Shown: piece after piece, positions 44,984 to 53,978 of the stretch
Layout of the letters: each line of letters opens with the position of its first letter
Numbering within the stretch: the stretch's first letter is position 1
Assembly: GCF_003940805.1 (NCBI RefSeq)
Contig: NZ_CP034328.1
Location: 186,001 to 250,000, forward strand
DNA from: Tabrizicola piscis
GTDB taxonomy: Bacteria; Pseudomonadota; Alphaproteobacteria; Rhodobacterales; Rhodobacteraceae
DNA length: 64,000 nt
Reading direction: 5' to 3'
Translations under genes and position numbers: made by a program
The notes under the pieces: generated by a model
Databases searched by the model: none
What the model was told of the DNA's origin: nothing
What the model saw: the letters and a program-made list of their open reading frames with translations, nothing else

Positions 44984-46213
44984 ATGCAGGACACGCAAAC
45001 ACGCCTTGCCGCCGACGCCCGGCTGCAGCCTTTCTCAAGCCGGACGGGATTTTACGCAGGTGGCATCACCGCAATCTGCGCGGGCGCCTTTGTAAGCCTC
45101 ATTCTCGTGGTGGCCTATATCCTGACCTCCAACCCCGACGTTCTGGCGATGAGCGTGGATTTCCGGGTGTTCTGGGCTGCGGGCAAACTTGCCGTCTCCG
45201 GCGAGCCGCTTGCCGCCCACGACCTTGCGCGGCTCAGTGCTGTGCATGGCCTCCATGTTGACGCTTACATGCCCTGGCTTTATCCGCCCGGCTTTCTGGT
45301 CTTTGTCACGCCCTTCGGCGCGGTCTCCTTCATGCCGGCCTTTCTGCTGTGGACCATCCTGTCGATGGCGTTGATCGCACTGGCAGTCCGGCCATTCGTT
45401 GCGGGGATCACGCCACTCTGGCTGATGGTTGCGCTGGCGCCAGCCCATTATCCCACCCTCATGCTGGGGCAGAACAGCCTGTTCTGGACGGCCGGGCTGG
45501 TTGCAGCCCTTGCCGCACTGCGCGACTCGCGCTGGGTGCTGGCCGGCATCTTCATCGGCTGCCTGACACTGAAACCCCAGCTTGGGGTGATGATTCCCTT
45601 TGCGTTGCTGGCGATGGGCGCTTGGCGCACGATCTTTGCAGCGATTATGACCACCATCGTGCTGCATGGCGTGCCGACCCTTGTATACGGCGTCGAATAC
45701 TGGTCGCTTCTGCGGGCGGGCTTGGCAGAGCACAGTGAACGGGTGGTCGGCTCGCTTGATCAGATCATCCTGATGATCAGCCCGGTCTACACGTTGACAT
45801 TCTTCGGGATGGCTCCGCCTCTGGCCCTGAACATCCAGTGGGCCATCAGCATCGCCTGTGCTGCCGCGGTCTTCCTGCTCTGGCGGTCAGAGCGCGCCAG
45901 CTTTGATGTCAAGGCAGCGGCGTTGCTGATGGCCATCCCGCTGTCGGCACCCTATCTGTGGTATTACGAGGGGGCGCTTCTGGCCTGTGCTGCACTTTTT
46001 CTTCTGCGCAGCGGCATCTTCAAAGTCCGCCCGTTCGATCTGGCTGTTCTCGCCCCGCTTTGGCTTGGCGGCAGCTTGCAAGCCTTGAACACTTTCGCCG
46101 ATCTTGTGGATCAAAGATGGCTTGGCGCGGCCTACCTTCCGCCCCTCCTGATCATCTGCCTTGGCCTTTGTCTGCGCGAGATCCTGCCTCGGCGGACCCT
46201 CGCCATGCCTTAG
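44984..46213 (+). CDS. Integral membrane protein, GT87 (DUF2029) family, copy 2
   Basis: 409 residues, the same topology as copy 1. Motifs in the same order: SVDFRVFWAAGKLAVSG, AYMPWLYPPGFLVFVTPFG, LMLGQNSLFWTAGLVAALAAL and CLTLKPQLGVMIP. It starts three bases after copy 1. The two came from a tandem duplication followed by clear divergence, since the later transmembrane parts differ. An 87-base gap then leads to ilvN. Confidence 0.85.
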   Translation: MQDTQTRLAADARLQPFSSRTGFYAGGITAICAGAFVSLILVVAYILTSNPDVLAMSVDFRVFWAAGKLAVSGEPLAAHDLARLSAVHGLHVDAYMPWLYPPGFLVFVTPFGAVSFMPAFLLWTILSMALIALAVRPFVAGITPLWLMVALAPAHYPTLMLGQNSLFWTAGLVAALAALRDSRWVLAGIFIGCLTLKPQLGVMIPFALLAMGAWRTIFAAIMTTIVLHGVPTLVYGVEYWSLLRAGLAEHSERVVGSLDQIILMISPVYTLTFFGMAPPLALNIQWAISIACAAAVFLLWRSERASFDVKAAALLMAIPLSAPYLWYYEGALLACAALFLLRSGIFKVRPFDLAVLAPLWLGGSLQALNTFADLVDQRWLGAAYLPPLLIICLGLCLREILPRRTLAMP

Positions 46214-46300
46214 GAACAACAACAGCCCGCCGAAATGAGCTTATGGAACCCCCTGCGCCGCTAATCCAATCAGCAAACTGGGGACACTTGGGAAGAACAC

Positions 46301-46873
46301 ATGTCAGCACTGAACATCAAGAAAGGCTCATCGAGCCACTCGGCCTATGACCTGCGCGACAGCCATACCGAGGTCGAGGAAAGTCACACCCTCGCCGTGA
46401 TCGTCGAGAACGAACCCGGGGTCCTGGCGCGCGTGATCGGCCTGTTCTCGGGGCGCGGTTACAACATCGACAGCCTGACAGTGGCCGAGGTTGACCACAC
46501 TGGGCACCGCAGCCGCATCACCATCGTCACCCGCGGCACGCCCGCCGTGATCGACCAGATCGAGGCACAACTGCGCCGGATGGTCCCGGTCTATGACGTG
46601 CATGACCTGACCGCCGAGGGTCCGTGCGTCCAGCGTGAACTTGCGCTGTTCAAGGTCGCCGGCAAAGGCGCCGCCCGGGTCGAGGCGCTGCAGCTGGCCG
46701 AGATTTTTCGGGCAAACGTAGTGGACTCGACGCTGGAAAGCTTCGTGTTCGAAATGACCGGCACGCCCGAAAAGATCGACGCCTTCGCCGATCTGATGCG
46801 CCCGCTGGGACTGCTTGAGATTGCCCGGACCGGGGTTGCGGCCTTATCACGCGGGGTAACTTCAGCGGCCTAG
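46301..46873 (+). CDS. ilvN: Acetolactate synthase small (regulatory) subunit
   Basis: 190 residues. An N-terminal ACT domain (HTLAVIVENEPGVLARVIGLFSGRGYNIDSLTVAEV) binds valine for feedback control and a C-terminal ALS_ss domain follows (RELALFKVAGKGAARVEALQLAEIFRANVVDST). It activates IlvB and gives feedback inhibition. It lies 2.5 kb after ilvB with the GT87 pair between them. ATG 46301 follows GGGAAGAA. Confidence 0.94.
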   Translation: MSALNIKKGSSSHSAYDLRDSHTEVEESHTLAVIVENEPGVLARVIGLFSGRGYNIDSLTVAEVDHTGHRSRITIVTRGTPAVIDQIEAQLRRMVPVYDVHDLTAEGPCVQRELALFKVAGKGAARVEALQLAEIFRANVVDSTLESFVFEMTGTPEKIDAFADLMRPLGLLEIARTGVAALSRGVTSAA

Positions 46874-46897
46874 CGCGGGTCAGACGGCCCGTGTCCC

Positions 46898-47665
46898 TTA
46901 CGTTCCAGTGAACTTGGGGCGGCGCTTTTCCAGAAACGCCGCCACCCCCTCCTGAAAGTCGGCGCTTGCGCCGCAGGTGCCCTGCAGTCGCGCTTCCAGC
47001 GCCAGCTGGGTTTCAAGATCCTGATCGAACGCCCCGCGCAGCGCCTGTTTCAGCGCGGCATAGGCCCCAGTCGGCCCCGCCGCCAGCTGGGCCGCCCGTG
47101 CCGCCACGACATCGGCAAAGCGGTCGTCCGGCACGGCTTCCCAGATCATCCCCCAGGCCTCAGCCGTCCGCGCGCTGACTGGTTCGGCCAGCAGGGCTGC
47201 CCCCATCGCCCGCTGCATCCCCACCCGGCGCGGCAGGAAACTGGTGCCGCCCGCATCCGGGATCAGCCCGATCCGCGCGAAGGCCTGGATGAAACTGGCG
47301 CTTTCGGCCGCAATCACCAGATCACAGGCCAGCGCCAGATTGGCCCCCGCCCCTGCTGCCACGCCGTTCACCGCCGCGATGACGGGGACCGGAGCCTCGG
47401 TGATCGCCCGGATCATCGGCACATATTCGTCGCGCAGCACTGCTTCGAAATCCACCGCCCCAAGGCTTTGCGCATCGCCCAGATCCTGACCCGAACAGAA
47501 CGCCCGCCCTGCCCCGGTCAGCACGATCACCCGGCCCGCATGACCCGCACGCAGCGCCTGGGTCAGTTCGCCCCGCAGACCGCGGTTCAGCGCATTCATC
47601 ACCTCGGGCCGGTTCAGCGTGATCGTCGTCACCCCGCCCTCAGCCGCCACCGTGATCCAGTCCAT
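46898..47665 (-). CDS. Enoyl-CoA hydratase/isomerase family protein (PaaG-like)
   Basis: 255 residues, crotonase fold. The oxyanion-hole segments are AFCSGQDLGD and AAVNGVAAGAGANLALACDLVIAAESASFIQAFARIGLIPDAGGTSFLPRRVG. The AGAGANLALACD form and GLIPDAGG resemble PaaG, the ring-1,2-epoxyphenylacetyl-CoA isomerase, but no other paa gene is present. ATG 47665 with GGAGG at seven bases is taken rather than the GTG at 47671. Confidence 0.85.
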   Translation of the reverse strand: MDWITVAAEGGVTTITLNRPEVMNALNRGLRGELTQALRAGHAGRVIVLTGAGRAFCSGQDLGDAQSLGAVDFEAVLRDEYVPMIRAITEAPVPVIAAVNGVAAGAGANLALACDLVIAAESASFIQAFARIGLIPDAGGTSFLPRRVGMQRAMGAALLAEPVSARTAEAWGMIWEAVPDDRFADVVAARAAQLAAGPTGAYAALKQALRGAFDQDLETQLALEARLQGTCGASADFQEGVAAFLEKRRPKFTGT

Positions 47666-47733
47666 CGACACCCCTCCCGCTGTTGCGGCAAGGCTAGCGG
47701 GTTATCGCGCCCCGGCCAAAGCCGAACGCGGCG

Positions 47734-48174
47734 TCACTCCTTCAGGATTTCGCGCAGCCGCGCCTCGTCAGCCTCGGTCAGGCGGGTTTCTGGTGCCACC
47801 CGGCGCCGCTGCGCCGCGACGGCGATCGCCAAACCCGCCAGAAACAACGCGGGCCCCGCCAGCCAAAGGATCAGGTTCGACCCTTCGGCCCGCGGGTTGA
47901 ACAGCACGAATTCGCCATAGCGGGCAACGATATAGTCCACCACCTCACGGTCGCTATCGCCCGCCACCAGACGCTCCCGGATGATGATCCGCAGATCGCG
48001 GCTGATCGGCGCGCTGGAATCGTCGATCGACTCGCCCTGGCAAACCGGGCAGCGGATGTCGCGGCTGATCTCCCGCGCGCGGGCCTCCAACGCGGGGTCC
48101 GCCAGAATCTCATCCGGCTGCACCGCCAGCGCCGGTGTCGCCACCAGCATCAGCGCAAGCACGAACGCTCTCAT
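47734..48174 (-). CDS. ccmH: Cytochrome c-type biogenesis protein CcmH
   Basis: 146 residues. Signal peptide (MRAFVLALMLVATPALAVQP), then the redox motif RCPVCQ (Cys42, Cys45) that reduces apocytochrome c heme-binding cysteines, then a membrane segment (LILWLAGPALFLAGLAIAVAA) and a short cytoplasmic tail. Its ATG overlaps the ccmF stop by four bases. It works with CcmF in heme ligation at the outer face of the inner membrane. Confidence 0.93.
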   Translation of the reverse strand: MRAFVLALMLVATPALAVQPDEILADPALEARAREISRDIRCPVCQGESIDDSSAPISRDLRIIIRERLVAGDSDREVVDYIVARYGEFVLFNPRAEGSNLILWLAGPALFLAGLAIAVAAQRRRVAPETRLTEADEARLREILKE

Positions 48175-50147
48175 TCCGCGGGCACCCCGGCCACGACCGG
48201 CGCCTTGCGCGCACCTGCCGCCACGCGGTAGCGCCGGTCGCTCAGGCTGAGGAGGCCGCCAAGCGCCATCAGGATGCAGCCCCCCCACAGCCAGTTGGCA
48301 AAGGGTTCGATGTAGCTGCGCACCGCCCAACCGCCAGATTGCTGCCGATCACCCAGCACCAGATAGACGTCGCGCAGGAAGCCATAGTCGATCCCGGCCT
48401 CGGTCGTTGGCATGCCGGCGACCGGATAGACCCGCTTTTCCGGGGTAAGCTCGGCCACCACGACACCGTCACGCATGACCGTCATGAACGCCATGGTGGA
48501 CAGGTAGTTCGGCCCTTCCACGTCGCGCACATCGTCCAGCCGCACTTCATAGGTGCCCAAAGGGAAGCTTTCGCCAACCTGCACCACGCGGATATCCTCG
48601 ATCTTCCAGGCCAGCATGGCCGACACCGCAAAGATCGTGATCCCAAGGCCCCCATGTGCCACCGCCTTGCCCCAGTCGGCCCGGGGCAGCCGGGCAAGGC
48701 GGGCAAACCGCGCGCCAATCCCCTCGCGCCCAGTGCGGGCCCAGATGTCGGTCATGGCGCCGAACAGCACCCAAGCCCCAAGCGCCAGACCAATCGGCCC
48801 CAGCGCCGTCTGGTTGGTCTGCATCGCAAAGGCCAGCGCCCCCAGCGACAGCGCCAGCAGCAAGGCCGGGACCAGCGCGCGGAACGACCGCGCGATGGTG
48901 CCCCGCTTCCAGGCCAACATCGCCCCCGGCGGCAGGATCAGCGCTAGGCCCACGACAAAGGGGGTGAAGGCTGCGTTGAAGAACGGCTCACCCACGCTCA
49001 GCGTCCGGCCCAGCAAAAGCTCGGCGATCAGGGGCCAGATCGTGCCGATGAACACCACAAAGGCCGACACCGCCAGCAGGATGTTGTTGGCCACGAGCGC
49101 GCTTTCGCGGCTGACGACGGCGAAGATACCCTTCGCCTCCATCACCCCGGCGCGCAGGGCAAACAGGACCAGCGCCCCCCCGGTGAACACACCAAGGATC
49201 ATCAGGATGAACACCCCCCGTTCCGGGTCATTCGCAAAGGCATGGACGGATGTGATGACCCCCGACCGTACGATGAACGTGCCGATCAGGCTGAACCCGA
49301 AGGCCATGATCGCCAGCAGGATCGTCCAGGCCTTCAGGCTTTCGCGTTTTTCCACCACGATGGCGCTGTGCAGCAGCGCCGCCGCCAGCAGCCATGGCAT
49401 GAAGCTTGCGTTTTCCACCGGGTCCCAGAACCAGAACCCGCCCCAGCCAAGCTCGTAATAGGCCCACCACGACCCCAGTGCGATGCCGATGGTCAGGAAG
49501 ACCCAAGCCGCCAGCGTCCACGGCCGCACCCAGCGGCCCCAAGCGGCATCGACCCGGCCTTCGATCAGGGCGGCGACGGCAAAGCTGAACGCCATGCTCA
49601 GGCCGACATAGCCAAGATACAGGAACGGCGGGTGGAAGGCCAAACCGGGGTCTTGCAGCAAGGGGTTCAGGTCTTGCCCGTCAAGCGGCGGTGCCGCCAG
49701 CCGCCAGAACGGGTTTGACGTCAGCAGCATGAACAACAGGAAGGCCACGCCGATCATGCCCTGCACCGACAGCACCCGCGCCTTCAACCGCATCGGCAGG
49801 TTGCCGCCCCAGACCGCCACCGCCGCGCCATAGACCGCCAAAATCAGCACCCACAGCAGCAAGGATCCCTCATGGTTCCCCCAGACGCCCGAGATCTTGT
49901 AGAGAAGCGGCTTCTCCGTGTGCGAGTTCGACACGACCACGGCCAGCGAAAAGTCCGACGCGACAAAGGCCCAGGTCAACACCCCGAAGGACGCCGCCAC
50001 CAGCACCAGCTGGATCATCGCCGCAGGCTCGGCCAGCGCCATCAGCCGGGCGTCGCCCCGATGCGCGCCCCACAGCGGCAGGGTCGATTGCACCAGCGCC
50101 ACCATCAGCGCCAGGATCAGCGCGAAATGCCCAAGTTCGATGATCAT
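48171..50147 (-). CDS. ccmF: Heme lyase CcmF/NrfE family subunit
   Basis: 658 residues with about 15 membrane segments. The heme-handling WWD region is present (GSWWAYYELGWGGFWFWDPVENASFMPWL), as are the conserved VVVSNSHTEKPLLYKISGVWGNHEGSLLLW and FNAAFTPFVVGLALILPPGAMLAW. It ligates heme to apocytochrome c in system I. GGGAG precedes the ATG. Only ccmF and ccmH are here; ccmE, ccmABC and ccmG lie elsewhere. Confidence 0.95.
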   Translation of the reverse strand: MIIELGHFALILALMVALVQSTLPLWGAHRGDARLMALAEPAAMIQLVLVAASFGVLTWAFVASDFSLAVVVSNSHTEKPLLYKISGVWGNHEGSLLLWVLILAVYGAAVAVWGGNLPMRLKARVLSVQGMIGVAFLLFMLLTSNPFWRLAAPPLDGQDLNPLLQDPGLAFHPPFLYLGYVGLSMAFSFAVAALIEGRVDAAWGRWVRPWTLAAWVFLTIGIALGSWWAYYELGWGGFWFWDPVENASFMPWLLAAALLHSAIVVEKRESLKAWTILLAIMAFGFSLIGTFIVRSGVITSVHAFANDPERGVFILMILGVFTGGALVLFALRAGVMEAKGIFAVVSRESALVANNILLAVSAFVVFIGTIWPLIAELLLGRTLSVGEPFFNAAFTPFVVGLALILPPGAMLAWKRGTIARSFRALVPALLLALSLGALAFAMQTNQTALGPIGLALGAWVLFGAMTDIWARTGREGIGARFARLARLPRADWGKAVAHGGLGITIFAVSAMLAWKIEDIRVVQVGESFPLGTYEVRLDDVRDVEGPNYLSTMAFMTVMRDGVVVAELTPEKRVYPVAGMPTTEAGIDYGFLRDVYLVLGDRQQSGGWAVRSYIEPFANWLWGGCILMALGGLLSLSDRRYRVAAGARKAPVVAGVPAE

Positions 50148-50323
50148 GGCCTACTCCCGTTTCCATGTCATACTAGGCGTCTCGGCCGCCATAAGAAATA
50201 CCCTGCGCCCTTCCGCCGCGCCATTGGGCAATCTGCCGGGCATACCCTTCCGGAACCGGCCTTTTGTGCGTTGCCACTGGCAGGTCAGCCCCGTTACACC
50301 CGGTCAAACCCAGCGAGGACCCC

Positions 50324-51247
50324 ATGCCCAAGACAATCCTGATCGGCGCGCCCATCGACACCGGCCAGAAACGCCCCGGCTGCCTGATGGGCCCGGCCGC
50401 CTACCGCGTCGCCGGGATCGCGCGCGAAGTCTCCTCCGAAGGCCACGGTGTCGAGGATTGGGGCGATCTGACCCTGCCGCCGCTTCTTGCCGTCGCCTGT
50501 CCGAACCCGGCAGTCCATTCCCTTGCCGAAACCGTCGGCTGGACCGTGGCGCTGATGGACAAGGTCGACGATGCCCTCTCGCAGGGTGGCTTTCCGATAA
50601 TCATGGGCGGCGACCATTCGCTTGCCCTCGGTTCCGCCGCCGCAGCCGCCGCCTTTGCCCATCGTCAGGGCCGCCCGCTGTTCCTGCTCTGGCTTGACGC
50701 CCACTCCGACTTCCACACGCCGATGACCACCACCTCGGGCAACCTGCACGGCACCCCCCTCGCCTATATCGCCGGGCGTGAGGGGTTTGACGCCTTCCCC
50801 CCCTTCCCGGCCCCGGTCCCCGCCCACCGGATCTGCATGTTCGGCATCCGCTCCGTCGATCCGGCCGAACAGGCGGCGATGCTGCTTCACGACATCCAGG
50901 TCAACGACATGCGGGTGATCGACGAACGCGGCCTTGTCGCCCCGTTGCGCGAATTCCTTGATCTTGTGCGCGCCGAGGGCGGAATGCTCCACGTCTCGCT
51001 CGATGTCGATTTCCTTGACCCCTCCATCGCCCCCGCCGTCGGCACCACCGTCCCCGGCGGCACCACGTTCCGTGAGGCGCATCTGGTGATGGAGCTTCTG
51101 CACGAAAGCGGCCTTGTGACCTCCCTCGATCTGGTCGAGCTGAACCCCTTCCTTGACGACCGCGGCATGACCGCCCGGCTGATGGTTGATCTGGTCGGCT
51201 CGCTCATGGGCAAGAAGGTCTTTGACCGCCCCACGCGGAGCAAATGA
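50324..51247 (+). CDS. rocF: Arginase
   Basis: 307 residues with all manganese ligands: His98 in GGDHSLALGS, DAHSD (Asp125, His127, Asp129) and SLDVDFLDP (Asp227, Asp229). It splits arginine into ornithine and urea. The ATG at 50324 begins the conserved N terminus (TILIGAPIDTGQKRPG); GCGAGGAC precedes it. It overlaps the next gene by four bases, forming an arginine-degradation pair. Confidence 0.95.
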   Translation: MPKTILIGAPIDTGQKRPGCLMGPAAYRVAGIAREVSSEGHGVEDWGDLTLPPLLAVACPNPAVHSLAETVGWTVALMDKVDDALSQGGFPIIMGGDHSLALGSAAAAAAFAHRQGRPLFLLWLDAHSDFHTPMTTTSGNLHGTPLAYIAGREGFDAFPPFPAPVPAHRICMFGIRSVDPAEQAAMLLHDIQVNDMRVIDERGLVAPLREFLDLVRAEGGMLHVSLDVDFLDPSIAPAVGTTVPGGTTFREAHLVMELLHESGLVTSLDLVELNPFLDDRGMTARLMVDLVGSLMGKKVFDRPTRSK

Positions 51248-52278
51248 TGCTGAACCTTGTCCCCTTCGTCTCCGTCGACAAGATGATGCAACTGGTCCTG
51301 CATCTTGGCATCGAACGCGTCCTCATCGACCTCGCCGCCGAGATCGAGGCCGATTTCCGCCGCTGGCCCCTGTTCGACAAGACCCCCCGCATCGCCTCCC
51401 ATTCCGATGTTGGCGTGATCGAACTGATGCCCACCTCGGACGGCGTCACCTACGGTTTCAAATACGTCAACGGCCACCCGGCGAACATGAAGCAGGGCCT
51501 CCAGACCGTGACTGCCTTCGGTCTGCTGGCCGATGTCGCCACCGGCTACCCCGTCCTGCTCTCCGAAATGACCATCCTCACCGCGCTCCGCACCGCCGCG
51601 ACCTCAGCCATGGCCGCAAAACACCTTGCGCCCAAGGGGGCAACCACCATGGCCCTGATCGGCAACGGCGCGCAGGCCGAGTTTCAGGCCCTCGCCTTCA
51701 AGGCGATCTGCGGGCTGACCGAAGTGCGCCTTTACGACATCGACCCCGCCGCCACCGCCAAATGCGCCCGCAACCTTGCCGGCTCCGGCCTAAACGTCGT
51801 GCAATGCGCCACCCCGGAAGAGGCGATCCTTGGCGCGCAGATCATCACCACCGTCACCGCCGACAAGACCAACGCCACCATCCTGACCGACAACATGCTG
51901 GGCGCGGGCGTCCATATCAACGGCGTCGGCGGCGATTGCCCCGGCAAGACGGAACTCCACCGCGACATCCTGCTGCGGTCGAAGATCTTCGTCGAATACC
52001 CCGCCCAGACCCGCGTGGAAGGCGAAATTCAGCAGCTTGACCCCGACCACCCGGTCACCGAACTGTGGCAGGTCATCACCGGCGCCACCCAAGGTCGCAC
52101 CAGCGCCGCCGAAGTCACCCTGTTCGACAGCGTCGGCTTCGCGATCGAGGATTTCGCCGCCCTGCGCTATATCCTCGCCAAGTCAAAGGCGACCGGGCTT
52201 TACGACAATCTGGACATGATCGCCGACCCCGACGACCCCCGCGATCTTTACGGCATGATCCTGCGCGCGGCAGGTTAG
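51244..52278 (+). CDS. ocd: Ornithine cyclodeaminase
   Basis: 344 residues. Family motifs are visible: ADFRRWPLFDKTPRIASHS, VTYGFKYVNGHPANMKQGLQTVTAFGLLADVATGYPVLLSEMTILTALRTAATSAMAAKHLA, then the NAD site LIGNGAQAEFQALAF. It turns ornithine into proline and ammonia. The ATGATG at 51244 overlaps the arginase stop. The C-terminal stop overlaps that of usg on the other strand. Confidence 0.93.
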   Translation: MMLNLVPFVSVDKMMQLVLHLGIERVLIDLAAEIEADFRRWPLFDKTPRIASHSDVGVIELMPTSDGVTYGFKYVNGHPANMKQGLQTVTAFGLLADVATGYPVLLSEMTILTALRTAATSAMAAKHLAPKGATTMALIGNGAQAEFQALAFKAICGLTEVRLYDIDPAATAKCARNLAGSGLNVVQCATPEEAILGAQIITTVTADKTNATILTDNMLGAGVHINGVGGDCPGKTELHRDILLRSKIFVEYPAQTRVEGEIQQLDPDHPVTELWQVITGATQGRTSAAEVTLFDSVGFAIEDFAALRYILAKSKATGLYDNLDMIADPDDPRDLYGMILRAAG

Positions 52279-52565
52279 TGAATTCGGAACTCCCCCACCA
52301 CATTACGCCACTCACCGGGCGCAATCAGCTTGCGGTGGGTGAAGCGCACGGAATGCAGTGGCCCTTCGATCGTGTCCTGCCAGAACTCGATGAATTTGAA
52401 TAGTTCCGGGTAGTCCGGGGCAAGATCATATTCCTGCCAGATGAAGCTGTTGAGAACATTGCGATAATCCGGCATCCTATAGAAAAGCTCTGCCGTGGTC
52501 AGCCCGTAGCCGCCCAACAGCAGCTCAGTCACTCTCCCCACCCCAGAACTGGACTTTGGCGTCAT
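52275..52565 (-). CDS. usg: Usg-family protein
   Basis: 96 residues. The core GYGLTTAELFYRMPDYRNVLNSFIWQEYDLAPDYPELFKFIEFWQDTIEGPLHSVRFTHRKLIAPGEWR matches the Usg family (named for a gene upstream of a trp gene in Caulobacter), found widely in alphaproteobacteria. Function unknown. Here it is convergent with ocd and its stop codon overlaps that of ocd. It marks the last normal-GC gene before the AT-rich stretch. Confidence 0.85.
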   Translation of the reverse strand: MTPKSSSGVGRVTELLLGGYGLTTAELFYRMPDYRNVLNSFIWQEYDLAPDYPELFKFIEFWQDTIEGPLHSVRFTHRKLIAPGEWRNVVGEFRIH

Positions 52566-52836
52566 CCTTCAACTCTCTCTCTGCGCTACCTTTTCAATGT
52601 AGTAAATTTTCATGAAGTCACAAGTAGCTGAAGGGCCCGCATAGCAACCGAAGATCGCCCAAGAGACGACTCAGCGTGAACCTCCAAGAATAGATTTCAC
52701 TTAAGAGGTGCACATCGACCTGCCAGGACTTTACTCAAGAGGAGGTTCAGCATACTTAGGTAGTGAGCGACAGTCCGGTGGAAGCAATGGATATCTGCAA
52801 CTGCGCAATACATTGTGAATTTGTGAAGAGATCAAC
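52566..52836. other. AT-rich intergenic segment, no gene seen
   Basis: Composition falls sharply compared with the neighbours. No coding frame, tRNA end, direct-repeat att site or transposase remnant was found. It probably carries the promoter of the hydrolase gene that follows. Confidence 0.5.
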
Positions 52837-53853
52837 ATGAGATTACGTCTAAAGTTGAATTTGAGTTTCAAAGAATTTGACGATGCTTACCAAGCAAGAT
52901 TTCTGGGAGATTTCTCGACAGCATTTGGACTACAATCTGGCGATATTCGAACTCCAACATTTCGACCTGGCTGCGTTATATTTGAGGCAGATTTTGATAC
53001 TGAGACTGCGAAGAAAATACTCGCAATTTTGAGCGAAGCCGTCAAAGTGCACAAAGCAGGAGATTTGAAGCCTGAGATACAGGTTTTTCTTGATTTGGTT
53101 GATCAGTATAGCATTGAGAAGAGTGAAAAGGCTGTGACTAGACTCACAGTATCAATGCCCCGAGAGGCGCGTCCAACTGACCGCTACATTCTCTTTGTGC
53201 ACGGCTGGAATGGTGCCGCTTCCTCTTTTGGAAAGTTGCCCAAATTTCTTGAAGAGGAAACTAATCTCAAGAGCGCGGTATACGAGTTTCCGACCAGTGC
53301 CTTGCAGCACTCGCCAGCAGTTCACTTTGTATCAGAGAACCTTGATAACTGGATCAGGAACCATTTCACACTGCAGAATACTAAATTTGCGATCATCGCG
53401 CACAGCATGGGAGGAATCGTGGTCCGGAAATTCATTACAAGTCAAATGATTAAGTCAAAACCGATCGATAGCGCAATTAAACAAGTAACGTTCGTCGCAT
53501 CGCCGCACACTGGGACTGCTCTAGCTACTGCGACGAAGCTTATACCCGGCCTGTCATCAGAGCAATTGAGGGAGCTTTCTCCGACTTCTGCTGAACTCGT
53601 GCAACTCAACTCTTCTTGGGATTTCTGGAAGTCGAAAAATCTTGGAGTTGAGGGTCACATACGCTCAATATATGGCACGGCTGATATGGTAGTTCCTGTT
53701 TCATCGGCAACAGTTGATGACCCCAATGCAATTCCAATTCTTGGAGCAACGCACACAGACATTGTGAAGCCAATTTCAAGAGATTCTGAGATAGTGATAA
53801 CATTGAAGCGCCTTCTTTCTGACGCAGGGCTAATTGCTGAATCCAGAACGTAG
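52837..53853 (+). CDS. AT-rich alpha/beta hydrolase with an unassigned N-terminal domain
   Basis: 338 residues. Residues about 1-100 form a separate alpha-beta domain (RLRLKLNLSFKEFDDAYQAR..., FRPGCVIFEADFDTETAKKI) that I cannot assign. It resembles small ferredoxin-like adaptor domains seen in front of bacterial conflict-system effectors, but only in pattern. The C-terminal lipase/esterase domain has the oxyanion segment FVHGWNG, the nucleophile Ser190 in AHSMGG, Asp283 in GTADMVVP and His306 in GATHTDI, an intact triad. There is no signal peptide, so it is cytoplasmic. Codon use is much AT-richer than in the neighbours, which points to transfer. It sits alone between usg and gyrA. Confidence 0.85.
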   Translation: MRLRLKLNLSFKEFDDAYQARFLGDFSTAFGLQSGDIRTPTFRPGCVIFEADFDTETAKKILAILSEAVKVHKAGDLKPEIQVFLDLVDQYSIEKSEKAVTRLTVSMPREARPTDRYILFVHGWNGAASSFGKLPKFLEEETNLKSAVYEFPTSALQHSPAVHFVSENLDNWIRNHFTLQNTKFAIIAHSMGGIVVRKFITSQMIKSKPIDSAIKQVTFVASPHTGTALATATKLIPGLSSEQLRELSPTSAELVQLNSSWDFWKSKNLGVEGHIRSIYGTADMVVPVSSATVDDPNAIPILGATHTDIVKPISRDSEIVITLKRLLSDAGLIAESRT

Positions 53854-53978
53854 TAAGTTCATGCGGCTCACTCCCTGAAAGCCGCGACTTCATCCTGACC
53901 GCCATTGCACCCCATAGCTTGAATGGTGTATCCTTCTGCCAGCTATATATTGATACCTGATCGAAGGCGGACAGCGCA

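Noticed and set aside
46898..47665. Phenylacetate degradation cluster
   Set aside because: Only one PaaG-like protein is present; no other paa gene lies in the window.
52566..53978. Prophage remnant or insertion sequence at the AT-rich stretch
   Set aside because: No integrase, transposase, terminal inverted repeat, target-site duplication or tRNA attachment site is visible. Only the low GC and one gene support transfer.
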